The translations under genes were made by a program, and so were the position numbers. From Onthovicinus sp900555545 (GTDB lineage Bacteria > Bacillota > Clostridia > Oscillospirales > Acutalibacteraceae), in assembly GCA_949296915.1 (NCBI GenBank), contig CASFPX010000026.1, positions 1 to 13,282 on the forward strand: a stretch of 13,282 bases of DNA. Direction: 5' to 3'. Positions 5,938 to 12,385 of the stretch are shown in pieces. Position 1 is the stretch's first letter. Each line of letters opens with the position of its first letter. Below the pieces are notes generated by a model. The model had not been told where the DNA came from, made no database searches, and saw nothing but the letters and a program-made list of their open reading frames with translations.

Positions 5938-7533
5938 ATGCGAAAATTTAAAATTCTGGCAGCGGTGCTGGCAACTGTCCTGGTGGTACTCACTGCACTC
6001 CCCGCGGTGGCGGCAGGGCCCTCCGGTCTGTCCACGGTGGAGTATCGCGGCCAGGCCTATTACAATGTGAACACCAAGGCAGATCTTCTGAAAGCCGGGG
6101 CGTACTGCCGCGACAATTTTTTGGAATCACTGCCGGTCTTCTTTGACAGCAGCCGGGAGTGGGACGACTCCTACAGCAACAACGTCGTGAACTATTTCGA
6201 TTACTATTCACAGGGATTTTTTACCTACCGCGGGTATGCAACCAACACCGTATGTGCCACCAGCTATTATCAGGAAGGCGACCGGATCTTCGGTGCTCTG
6301 GAGCTGTCCTACCTGGACACCAAGGATGAGTTGACAAAGGCGGATGCGAAGATCGACGCCGTTCTATCCGGTATCGCCGGAAAATCCACATATGACAAGC
6401 TGCTATACATTGCGGAATACGTCTGTAAGCAGGCACAGTATGGCTACCAACAGCTGCCGGACGGCGGTTACGACGCCATCAACGGTGTGTACGACGTACT
6501 GACCGGCGTGCGCACCAATACAGTCTGTACCTCTTATGCACTGACCTTCCAGCGGTTTATGGAAAAGGCTGGGATTCACAGTTATATTTTGGCGAACGGA
6601 GGGGTCCATGCCTGGAACATTGTCGAGCTCGACGGCAAATGGTACGGTGTCGACTGCACTTTCGGGGATCTTGGAGACAATTTTGACCGTCAATACTTTT
6701 TGATGGGCAGCGGTACCATGCAGATGTATAACGAACCGGGCGCCAATGTGGATCCAGTCGCGATCTTTGCGCGCAGCCACAACGTTTCCGCAAACAACTA
6801 CGCAGGTTCTTCCTCCAGCGGCTCCGGGAACAGCGGGGGATCTGAAGCACCCGCTCGGCCTGCGGATCCCTCCGGCGAAGTTCCCAATTCCGCCACTGCG
6901 GAAATCACGACCACTCCCGCATCCACTGCCCCCGCCGAAAGTATGACTGCAGCTTCATCCGAAGCCACACTCACCGTAGATGTTTCCCAGGAATCCGTCG
7001 TGGGCCGGGAAGTATTCGAGCAGGCCAGGCAGCAGGGTAAAACACTGGAATTCAAGGGAGAGAACTACACCTGGTCATTCCCGGCAGAATTTCTGGCGCA
7101 GGCAGTGGAATTCCCCGACTCGTTTGACACCTCGATCCTGATGGGGGACGCACTGGCAGCGGCAGATCAAGAGCAATTGAAAGCCCTCGCCGGAGACACG
7201 CCATTTACCGGCTTCCGCTTCGCCTACCACGGCGCCCTGCCCTGCACGGTTGGGATCACCCTGGCAATCGGGGAGGAATTTGCCGGTAAGCCCGTCACGA
7301 TCTATTGCGTCTCGGACAGCGGTGAGGCCGTCATCGAGGCGGAGGACGTTGTCTCCGCGGACGGTATTCTCACCTTTGAAACCGATCACTGCTCGCTGTG
7401 GTTTGCCGCCCAAACAGACGCCTCCGGCGGCGTTGCCGGATGGGTCTGGGGTGTGATCGCGTTGGCCGTTGTATTGGTGGTTGCTGCAGGTGTATTCTGC
7501 TGGTGGTACTTGAAACGCAAAAAACGCAAATAG
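5938..7533 (+). CDS. Secreted, membrane-anchored transglutaminase-like domain protein
   Basis: The 531-residue product has a signal peptide at residues 1-26 (lysine-rich start, hydrophobic core, likely cut after AVA). A transglutaminase-like (papain-fold) domain spans about 135-260. Its likely triad is Cys197 in TNTVCTSYALTF, His224 in GGVHAWN and Asp239 in WYGVDCTFGD. A Ser/Gly/Pro/Thr-rich linker at about 285-345 precedes a second, beta-rich domain (about 350-490) that I do not recognise. The protein ends with one hydrophobic segment (about 500-524) and the basic tail KRKKRK, so it should be tethered outside the cell by its C-terminus. No LPXTG-type sorting motif precedes the anchor. The start ATG follows GAGGGG by 6 nt. 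Domains of this kind act as proteases or cross-linking or amidase-type enzymes; the substrate here is unknown. The neighbouring carboxypeptidase suggests cell-wall work, which is inference. Confidence 0.88.
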   Translation: MRKFKILAAVLATVLVVLTALPAVAAGPSGLSTVEYRGQAYYNVNTKADLLKAGAYCRDNFLESLPVFFDSSREWDDSYSNNVVNYFDYYSQGFFTYRGYATNTVCATSYYQEGDRIFGALELSYLDTKDELTKADAKIDAVLSGIAGKSTYDKLLYIAEYVCKQAQYGYQQLPDGGYDAINGVYDVLTGVRTNTVCTSYALTFQRFMEKAGIHSYILANGGVHAWNIVELDGKWYGVDCTFGDLGDNFDRQYFLMGSGTMQMYNEPGANVDPVAIFARSHNVSANNYAGSSSSGSGNSGGSEAPARPADPSGEVPNSATAEITTTPASTAPAESMTAASSEATLTVDVSQESVVGREVFEQARQQGKTLEFKGENYTWSFPAEFLAQAVEFPDSFDTSILMGDALAAADQEQLKALAGDTPFTGFRFAYHGALPCTVGITLAIGEEFAGKPVTIYCVSDSGEAVIEAEDVVSADGILTFETDHCSLWFAAQTDASGGVAGWVWGVIALAVVLVVAAGVFCWWYLKRKKRK

Positions 7534-7549
7534 TCTATTATTTTGATAC

Positions 7550-7587
7550 GGCTGCCGGTGGGTAAAAAAACATCGGCAGCCTTTTTT
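7550..7587 (+). terminator. Rho-independent terminator of the transglutaminase-like gene
   Basis: The 8-bp stem GGCTGCCG with CGGCAGCC surrounds an unusually long 16-nt loop containing seven A residues, and is followed by six T residues. It begins 16 nt after the stop codon. Confidence 0.85.
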
Positions 7588-7648
7588 GATTTGATTGCAT
7601 TTTTGCGATACATTGGAAAAATTAAATTAATGAATTCCAGTATAGCAC

Positions 7649-7677
7649 TTGCCAAAACGAGGCTGTCGATTTATAAT
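7649..7677 (+). promoter_or_regulatory. Sigma-A-type promoter of the carboxypeptidase gene
   Basis: TTGCCA (7649-7654) and a consensus TATAAT (7672-7677) are separated by 17 nt, about 60 nt upstream of the start codon. Confidence 0.8.
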
Positions 7678-7739
7678 GGATAAACCGAATCTTTTGTCGA
7701 AACAGCACGCTCCCCTACTGGTCAAAGGAGGAATTTGAG

Positions 7740-8585
7740 TTGATGAATAAAAAGGCCAAAACTTCCATTGCGGTCATCGCATCAGTCGTTCTGATCGCAG
7801 TGATTGCGCTCCTTGTGGTACTCAATCTGAAATTTGGCGAGACACCCGACCCGCTCACAGAGGATGTCTCCACCACTTCCCCCGTTACAACGGATGCCGC
7901 AACTACGGAGGAGCCGCCGACCCAGGTTACCACGGAGGCTCCGGCCACGGAAGAATCTGAGGAGGACGAGACCCACTCCGCGGCAGACAACTACGGCAAC
8001 CCCAACGTGGAGACGATCACGATCAATGAGGACCAGTGGTACCTGACACTCGTCAACCGGAACCGCAAGCTGCCGGAGGATTTTATTCCGCCCAAGACCT
8101 CCTACCTGGTGTCTGATTCCGATGCGGAGCTTGATTCTCGGTGTGCAGATCAATATATTGCCATGTACAACGCCGCATTGGAAGACAAGATCGTACTATA
8201 TCCACTTTCCGGTTACAGACGGATCTCCACCCAGAAAAAAAACTATGAGAACAAAATTGATCTGTACCTGAATCAGGGGTACTCCTATCTGGACGCCGCC
8301 CAAAAGGCTGCGACGATCATCCTGCCGCCCGGGACGAGCGAGCACAACCTCGGTCTGGCCATGGATATCTGCTCCCTGGAGGAGTCCTTTGCGAACACCA
8401 AGGAATTTGCCTGGCTGATGGAGCACGCGCAGGACTACGGCTTTATCCTCCGCTATCCGGCGGACAAGCAGGATATCACACAGATTACCTACGAGCCGTG
8501 GCACTGGCGTTACGTCGGTGTGGACGCTGCCAAGGCCATGAAGGCCAGCGGGCAGTGTCTGGAGGAATACCTGGGGTACGCGTGA
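7740..8585 (+). CDS. Membrane-anchored D-alanyl-D-alanine carboxypeptidase, VanY/M15B family
   Basis: This family of zinc peptidases removes the terminal D-alanine from peptidoglycan stem peptides. The 281-residue product has an N-terminal membrane anchor at about residues 9-29. A Thr/Glu/Pro-rich extracellular linker follows (about 33-80), then the catalytic domain. The zinc ligands are visible as His202 and Asp209 in SEHNLGLAMD and His255 in EPWHWRYVG, with Glu252 as the likely catalytic base. The SGYRR segment lies upstream as in other M15 enzymes. AAAGGAGG ends 8 nt before a TTG at 7740 and 11 nt before the ATG at 7743. I give the TTG for spacing, but the ATG is nearly as good and changes only one residue. 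It has its own promoter and terminator. Nothing nearby resembles vanA/vanH/vanX, so a role in normal wall maturation is more likely than glycopeptide resistance. Confidence 0.93.
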   Translation: MMNKKAKTSIAVIASVVLIAVIALLVVLNLKFGETPDPLTEDVSTTSPVTTDAATTEEPPTQVTTEAPATEESEEDETHSAADNYGNPNVETITINEDQWYLTLVNRNRKLPEDFIPPKTSYLVSDSDAELDSRCADQYIAMYNAALEDKIVLYPLSGYRRISTQKKNYENKIDLYLNQGYSYLDAAQKAATIILPPGTSEHNLGLAMDICSLEESFANTKEFAWLMEHAQDYGFILRYPADKQDITQITYEPWHWRYVGVDAAKAMKASGQCLEEYLGYA

Positions 8586-8612
8586 TCGATTCCAGCCATA
8601 CGAATGCAGCAG

Positions 8613-8647
8613 AACGCCCGCACGGCAATGAACCGTGCGGGCGTTTT
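8613..8647 (+). terminator. Terminator after the carboxypeptidase gene
   Basis: A perfect 13-bp stem, 8613-8625 with 8633-8645, has a 7-nt loop and ends in TTTT on the plus strand. It lies between convergent genes and may also slow transcription from glyS, but no T-tract follows on the minus strand. Confidence 0.88.
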
Positions 8648-8668
8648 CAATAGCTATTCAAGTTCCGA

Positions 8669-10051
8669 TTAAAAATCCATCTTCTCTTCCAGATAGGCGA
8701 CCAGATCGTCAATCTTCACGCGCTCCTGCTGCATGGTGTCGCGGTCGCGGATGGTAACGGCGCCATCCTCCAGCGAATCAAAGTCAAACGTGACGCAGTA
8801 CGGCGTTCCGATCTCGTCCTGGCGGCGGTAGCGCTTCCCGATGGAACCGGCATCATCGTAGTCCACCATGAAGTGCTTTGCCAGCTTGGCATAGACCTCC
8901 TGTGCCTGTTCGCTCAGCTTTTTGGAGAGCGGGAGCACGGCCGCTTTGAACGGTGCGAGCGCCGGATGCAGGTGCAGTACTACGCGGGTGTCGTTTTTCT
9001 CCGCGTCCACGACCTCTTCGTCGTAGGCGTCCACAAGGAACGCGAGGGCAACGCGATCCGCGCCGAGGGAGGGCTCGATCACGTAGGGCAGATACTTCTC
9101 GTTCCGCTCCTGATCGAAGTACTCCATACTCTTGCCGGAGGTCTCCTGATGGCGGGTCAGGTCAAAGTTCGTACGGCTCGCAACGCCCCACAGCTCGCCC
9201 CAGCCGAACGGGAAGAGGTACTCAAAGTCCGTGGTGGCATTCGAGTAGTGGGAGAGCTCCTCTTTCTCGTGGTCGCGCAGGCGGAGATTGCCGTCCTTCA
9301 TACCGAGGGAGAGCAGCCACTTGTGGCAGAAGTCCTTCCAATAGGCAAACCAGTCGAGCTCCGTGCCGGGCTTGCAGAAGAATTCCAGCTCCATCTGCTC
9401 AAACTCACGGGTGCGGAAGGTAAAGTTGCCGGGTGTGATCTCATTGCGGAAAGACTTGCCGATCTGGCAGACGCCGAAGGGCAGCTTTTTGCGCGTGGTG
9501 CGCTGGATGTTCAGAAAGTTTACAAAGATCCCCTGCGCTGTCTCCGGGCGGAGGTAGAGCTCATTTTTGGCGTCCTCGGTCACGCCCTGGAAGGTCTTGA
9601 ACATCAGGTTGAACTGGCGGATATCCGTGAAATCGTGGCCGCCGCAGTCCGGGCAGGCGATGTTGTGATCCTTGATGTACTGGCTCATCTGCTCAAAGGA
9701 CCAGCCCGCCGGGTTGACGCCCGTATCCTCGATGAGCTTATCGGCGCGGTGGCGCGTCTTGCAGATTTTGCAGTCCATCAGCGGGTCGGAGAAGCCGCCC
9801 ACATGGCCCGAGGCCACCCACACCTGCGGGTTCATCAGGATCGCGGAGTCCAGCCCCACATTGTAGGGGTTCTCCTGCACGAATTTGCGCCACCAGGCGC
9901 GCTTAACGTTATTCTTGAACTCCACGCCGAGCGGGCCGTAATCCCACGTATTGGAGAGCCCGCCGTAGATCTCGCTGCCCGGATAGACAAAGCCGCGGTT
10001 CTTGCACAGCGAGACGACCTGCTCCATGGTTTTTTCTTCATTCTTGAGCAT
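8669..10051 (-). CDS. glyS: Glycyl-tRNA synthetase, single-chain class II (alpha-2 type)
   Basis: This cytoplasmic enzyme attaches glycine to tRNA-Gly using ATP. The 460-residue product has the usual length for the dimeric, eukaryote/archaea-like bacterial form, not the two-subunit glyQ/glyS type. Landmarks are the N-terminal motif GFVYPGSEIYGG..WDYGPLG and a zinc-binding insertion with Cys94/Cys97 (CKIC) and Cys133/Cys136 (CPDC). Motif 2 contains FRNEITP and TFRTREFEQMELEFF (about 201-225), and motif 3 reads EPSLGADRVALAF. A C-terminal anticodon-binding domain (LHPALAPFKAAVLPLS onward) completes it. I chose the ATG at 10051, with GGTGG and AGAGGA just upstream; a longer in-frame start would put 30 residues unlike the family in front and overlap the promoter. 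It is divergent from ilvD. The name glyS is used loosely for this form; some databases use glyQS. Confidence 0.96.
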   Translation of the reverse strand: MLKNEEKTMEQVVSLCKNRGFVYPGSEIYGGLSNTWDYGPLGVEFKNNVKRAWWRKFVQENPYNVGLDSAILMNPQVWVASGHVGGFSDPLMDCKICKTRHRADKLIEDTGVNPAGWSFEQMSQYIKDHNIACPDCGGHDFTDIRQFNLMFKTFQGVTEDAKNELYLRPETAQGIFVNFLNIQRTTRKKLPFGVCQIGKSFRNEITPGNFTFRTREFEQMELEFFCKPGTELDWFAYWKDFCHKWLLSLGMKDGNLRLRDHEKEELSHYSNATTDFEYLFPFGWGELWGVASRTNFDLTRHQETSGKSMEYFDQERNEKYLPYVIEPSLGADRVALAFLVDAYDEEVVDAEKNDTRVVLHLHPALAPFKAAVLPLSKKLSEQAQEVYAKLAKHFMVDYDDAGSIGKRYRRQDEIGTPYCVTFDFDSLEDGAVTIRDRDTMQQERVKIDDLVAYLEEKMDF

Positions 10052-10091
10052 TCCTCTTCCACCTTTCAAGCGGTTGTAAACATATGCTATT

Positions 10092-10120
10092 ATTGTAATC
10101 AAACGGCCGCGAAAAGTCAA
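10092..10120 (-). promoter_or_regulatory. Sigma-A-type promoter of glyS
   Basis: On the minus strand TTGACT (10115-10120) and TACAAT (10092-10097) are separated by 17 nt. The leader would be only about 40 nt, too short for a T-box riboswitch, and no T-box core sequence is visible upstream. Confidence 0.8.
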
Positions 10121-10151
10121 GGAAGCAGGCCCGCCTGCCACGGAATTCCGC

Positions 10152-10180
10152 TTCCCATCGCGTGATCATTGTGGTACAAT
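10152..10180 (+). promoter_or_regulatory. Sigma-A-type promoter of ilvD (distal)
   Basis: TTCCCA (10152-10157) and TACAAT (10175-10180) are separated by 17 nt, with TGG directly before the -10 giving an extended -10 element. It fires away from the glyS promoter, whose -35 lies about 30 nt away. Confidence 0.65.
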
Positions 10181-10185
10181 AGAGA

Positions 10186-10209
10186 AAACCGAAATATTAA
10201 AATCGGTTT
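10186..10209. promoter_or_regulatory. Inverted repeat at the start of the ilvD leader
   Basis: AAACCGA (10186-10192) and TCGGTTT (10203-10209) form a perfect 7-bp inverted repeat around an A/T-rich centre. It lies just after the distal promoter and before a second extended -10 element. It could be a repressor site or an RNA hairpin; the sequence does not tell which. Confidence 0.35.
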
Positions 10210-10242
10210 GTATCACTGTTTACACTCTGACCGGTGCAAACA

Positions 10243-10251
10243 TGATAAAAT
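10243..10251 (+). promoter_or_regulatory. Second, proximal extended -10 element for ilvD
   Basis: TGATAAAAT is a good extended -10 element about 37 nt upstream of the ilvD start. There is no properly spaced -35; TTTACA at 10219 is 21 nt away. It may be a second start site or chance. Confidence 0.3.
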
Positions 10252-10287
10252 AGAGATACTGATTTAGTAAAAAAGGGTGTGTATATC

Positions 10288-11949
10288 ATGAGAAGTGATC
10301 GGATCACAAAGGGCGTCAACGCTGCGCCGCAGCGCTCCCTGCTCCATGCACTGGGGCTGTCGGAGGAAGAGATCGGCCACAAGCCGCTGATCGGCGTTGT
10401 CAGCTCCGCAAACGAGATTGTGCCCGGGCACATGAATATTGACAAGGTCGTAGAGGCTGTTAAGATGGGCGTCGCGATGGCGGGCGGTGTGCCGATCGTG
10501 TTCCCGGCCATCGCCGTGTGCGACGGCATCGCTATGGGTCACGAGGGCATGAAGTACTCCCTTGTCACGCGCGAGTTGATCTGTGACTCCACGGAGGCCA
10601 TGGCCACCGCGCACCCGTTTGACGGCCTGGTCATGGTGCCCAACTGCGACAAGAACGTCCCCGGCCTGCTGATGGCCGCGGCACGCATCAATATCCCCAC
10701 CATCTTTGTCAGCGGCGGCCCGATGCTCGCCGGCCATATGCACGGCAAAAAGATCGGCTTCTCCTCCATCTCGGAGGCCGTGGGTGAGTTCCGCTCCGGT
10801 AAGATCACGGCGGACGATCTGGTGGAATATGAGAACAAGACCTGCCCGACCTGCGGCTCCTGCTCCGGCATGTTCACCGCCAACAGCATGAACTGCCTGA
10901 CCGAGGTACTCGGCATGGGCCTGCCCGGCAACGGGACAATTCCGGCGGTATATTCCGACCGCCTGCGCCTGGCCAAGCGCGCCGGTATGCGGATCGTAGA
11001 GCTGGTAAAGGAGGACCTCAAGCCGCGCGATATCATGAAGGAGGATAGCTTCCTCAACGCGCTGACGATCGACATGGCGCTCGGGTGCAGCACCAACAGC
11101 ATGCTCCACCTGCCTGCGATCGCGCATGAGTGCGGGATCACGCTGGATCTGGATCTGGCAAACAGCATCTCTGAAAAGACGCCGAACCTGTGCCACCTGG
11201 CCCCGGCGGGCGATCACTACATTGAGGACCTGAATGAAGCGGGCGGCATCCCGGCCGTTATGCATGAGATCGATAAGCTCGGCCTGCTGCACACCGACCT
11301 GATGACCGTCACGGGCAAGACGATCGCGGAGAACATCAAGGGCCATGAAATTTTGGATACGGACGTCATCCGCCCGGTCACCGATCCGTACAGCAAGACG
11401 GGCGGCATCGCAGTGCTCAAGGGCAACCTGGCGCCGGACGGCTGCGTCGTCAAGCGCTCCGCCGTGGCACCGGAGATGATGGCGCACAAGGGAAAAGCCC
11501 GCGTGTTTGACTGCGAGGAGGACGCACTCAGCGCCATCTACGACGGCAAGATCAACGCCGGCGAGGTCGTCATCATCCGCTATGAGGGCCCGAAGGGCGG
11601 CCCTGGCATGCGCGAGATGCTCAACCCCACCTCCGCCATCATGGGCTGCGGTTTGGGCAACAGTGTCGCCCTGATCACGGACGGCCGCTTCTCCGGTGCG
11701 ACCCGCGGCGCGGCTATCGGCCACGTCTCCCCCGAGGCGGCTGTGGGCGGCAATATCGCCCTGATCGAGGAGGGCGATATGGTCGAGATCGACATCCCCG
11801 CCAATAAGATCAACGTGCTCGTCAGCGATGAGGAGCTGGCAAAGCGCCGTGCGGCTTGGAAGCCGCGCCAGCCGCGCATCACAACCGGATACCTCGCCCG
11901 CTATGCCAAGCAGGTGACCTCCGGCAGCACGGGCGCGATCCTGGAATAA
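10288..11949 (+). CDS. ilvD: Dihydroxy-acid dehydratase (IlvD)
   Basis: IlvD removes water from 2,3-dihydroxy acids to give the 2-keto acids leading to valine, isoleucine and leucine, and it supplies the pantothenate precursor. The 553-residue product matches the family end to end, from MRSDRITKGVNAAPQRSLLHA to STGAILE. Iron-sulfur ligands are Cys120 in PNCDKNVPG and Cys192 in CPTCGSCSGMFTANSMNCLTE. The segment SANEIVPGHMNI carries glycine-histidine where [2Fe-2S] enzymes have TPCN, resembling the oxygen-labile [4Fe-4S] enzyme of E. coli; I infer that type. GRFSGATRGAAIGHVSPEA near the C-terminus is another signature. I chose ATG 10288, with AAGGGTG 8 nt upstream; a GTG at 10279 overlaps that ribosome binding site. 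No other branched-chain amino-acid gene is nearby: glyS is divergent and a terminator follows. Confidence 0.97.
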   Translation: MRSDRITKGVNAAPQRSLLHALGLSEEEIGHKPLIGVVSSANEIVPGHMNIDKVVEAVKMGVAMAGGVPIVFPAIAVCDGIAMGHEGMKYSLVTRELICDSTEAMATAHPFDGLVMVPNCDKNVPGLLMAAARINIPTIFVSGGPMLAGHMHGKKIGFSSISEAVGEFRSGKITADDLVEYENKTCPTCGSCSGMFTANSMNCLTEVLGMGLPGNGTIPAVYSDRLRLAKRAGMRIVELVKEDLKPRDIMKEDSFLNALTIDMALGCSTNSMLHLPAIAHECGITLDLDLANSISEKTPNLCHLAPAGDHYIEDLNEAGGIPAVMHEIDKLGLLHTDLMTVTGKTIAENIKGHEILDTDVIRPVTDPYSKTGGIAVLKGNLAPDGCVVKRSAVAPEMMAHKGKARVFDCEEDALSAIYDGKINAGEVVIIRYEGPKGGPGMREMLNPTSAIMGCGLGNSVALITDGRFSGATRGAAIGHVSPEAAVGGNIALIEEGDMVEIDIPANKINVLVSDEELAKRRAAWKPRQPRITTGYLARYAKQVTSGSTGAILE

Positions 11950-11967
11950 ACCACCTTTCAAAGATCC

Positions 11968-12000
11968 AAAGGCTGTGGCAATCCGTCGCAGCCTTTTATA
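11968..12000 (+). terminator. Rho-independent terminator of ilvD
   Basis: A 12-bp stem, 11968-11979 with 11985-11996 and containing two G-U pairs, has the loop AATCC and is followed by a short T run and ATATTT. It begins 18 nt after the stop codon. Confidence 0.82.
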
Positions 12001-12076
12001 TTTGTTCTGGAGGCCACGCGAAAAAAGGAACAGTGCTATCGTGCCGAATGAGGAACAGAGATTCTTTTTTGTATCC

Positions 12077-12116
12077 AAGGCTCCCCTCCTGTAGAAGGTT
12101 GACAGTCGGGAGCCTT
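12077..12116. repeat. Large inverted repeat with a competing alternative pairing
   Basis: AAGGCTCCC (12077-12085) pairs perfectly with GGGAGCCTT (12108-12116) across a 22-nt loop. Inside the loop AGAAGG (12093-12098) can instead pair with CCTTCT (12113-12118), which overlaps the right arm. No T-tract follows on either strand. Confidence 0.6.
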
Positions 12117-12140
12117 CTGATTCCCGTCGGCCCCGCTTTC

Positions 12141-12162
12141 GGAACGCCGCCCCCGGTGTTCC
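12141..12162 (+). repeat. Palindromic intergenic repeat, copy 3
   Basis: GGAACGCCG and CGGTGTTCC surround the loop CCCC. It matches copy 1 (read on its minus strand) at 21 of 22 positions; the single change turns one G-C pair into a G-U pair, which RNA tolerates. Unlike copies 1 and 2, it is not preceded by CGTAG. Confidence 0.7.
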
Positions 12163-12335
12163 GCTGCACAGATTGACGGTTCGCAAAAGCCTTGGAAGAA
12201 AATAAAACGGAAAATCCGCACAACCACATGGTCTCCCTGTGTACGGGGCTTCCCCCGTTAGGAGAAATATCCGCGGAGCGGACAAAAGGGCGCTGCCAAA
12301 AAACTGATGTGGGGATGGCATCAGCACAGCGGATG

Positions 12336-12344
12336 TGATACAAT
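12336..12344 (+). promoter_or_regulatory. Extended -10 promoter of the second GHKL kinase gene
   Basis: TGATACAAT is a good extended -10 element about 42 nt upstream of the start codon. The -35 position (TGGCAT at 12316, 17-nt spacer) is a poor match, as is common with extended -10 promoters. Confidence 0.5.
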
Positions 12345-12385
12345 ATACCCTGAACGACACGGTATATCGGAGTGTGAAAAGCAGG

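Larger units (their letters stand above)
11950..12385. other. Intergenic region with hairpins and a repeat between ilvD and the second kinase
   Basis: This 436-nt stretch holds the ilvD terminator, a 40-nt hairpin (12077-12116) with a competing alternative fold, the third copy of the palindromic repeat (12141-12162) and the kinase promoter (12336-12344). A small hairpin ACGGG/CCCGT lies near 12243-12258. I found no credible coding frame with a ribosome binding site. Confidence 0.65.

Noticed and set aside
7740..8585. Possible glycopeptide-resistance vanY
   Set aside because: The catalytic motifs are those of the broad M15B family, and no vanR/S, vanH, van ligase or vanX gene is adjacent. A resistance call is not supported.
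10125..10138. GCAGGC-CC-GCCTGC palindrome between the glyS and ilvD promoters
   Set aside because: It is short, G/C-rich, upstream of both -35 regions and without a second copy in the window, so I do not claim a regulatory site.
8873..10165. 430-codon open frame on the plus strand opposite glyS
   Set aside because: It is antisense to a complete glycyl-tRNA synthetase, has low-complexity shadow composition and lacks a ribosome binding site or promoter of its own.
10264..12360. 698-codon open frame on the minus strand opposite ilvD
   Set aside because: It is a shadow of ilvD caused by G/C-rich third codon positions. Its translation is rich in Ala, Arg, His and Asp with no recognisable domain, it runs through the ilvD terminator, and ilvD itself matches its family end to end.
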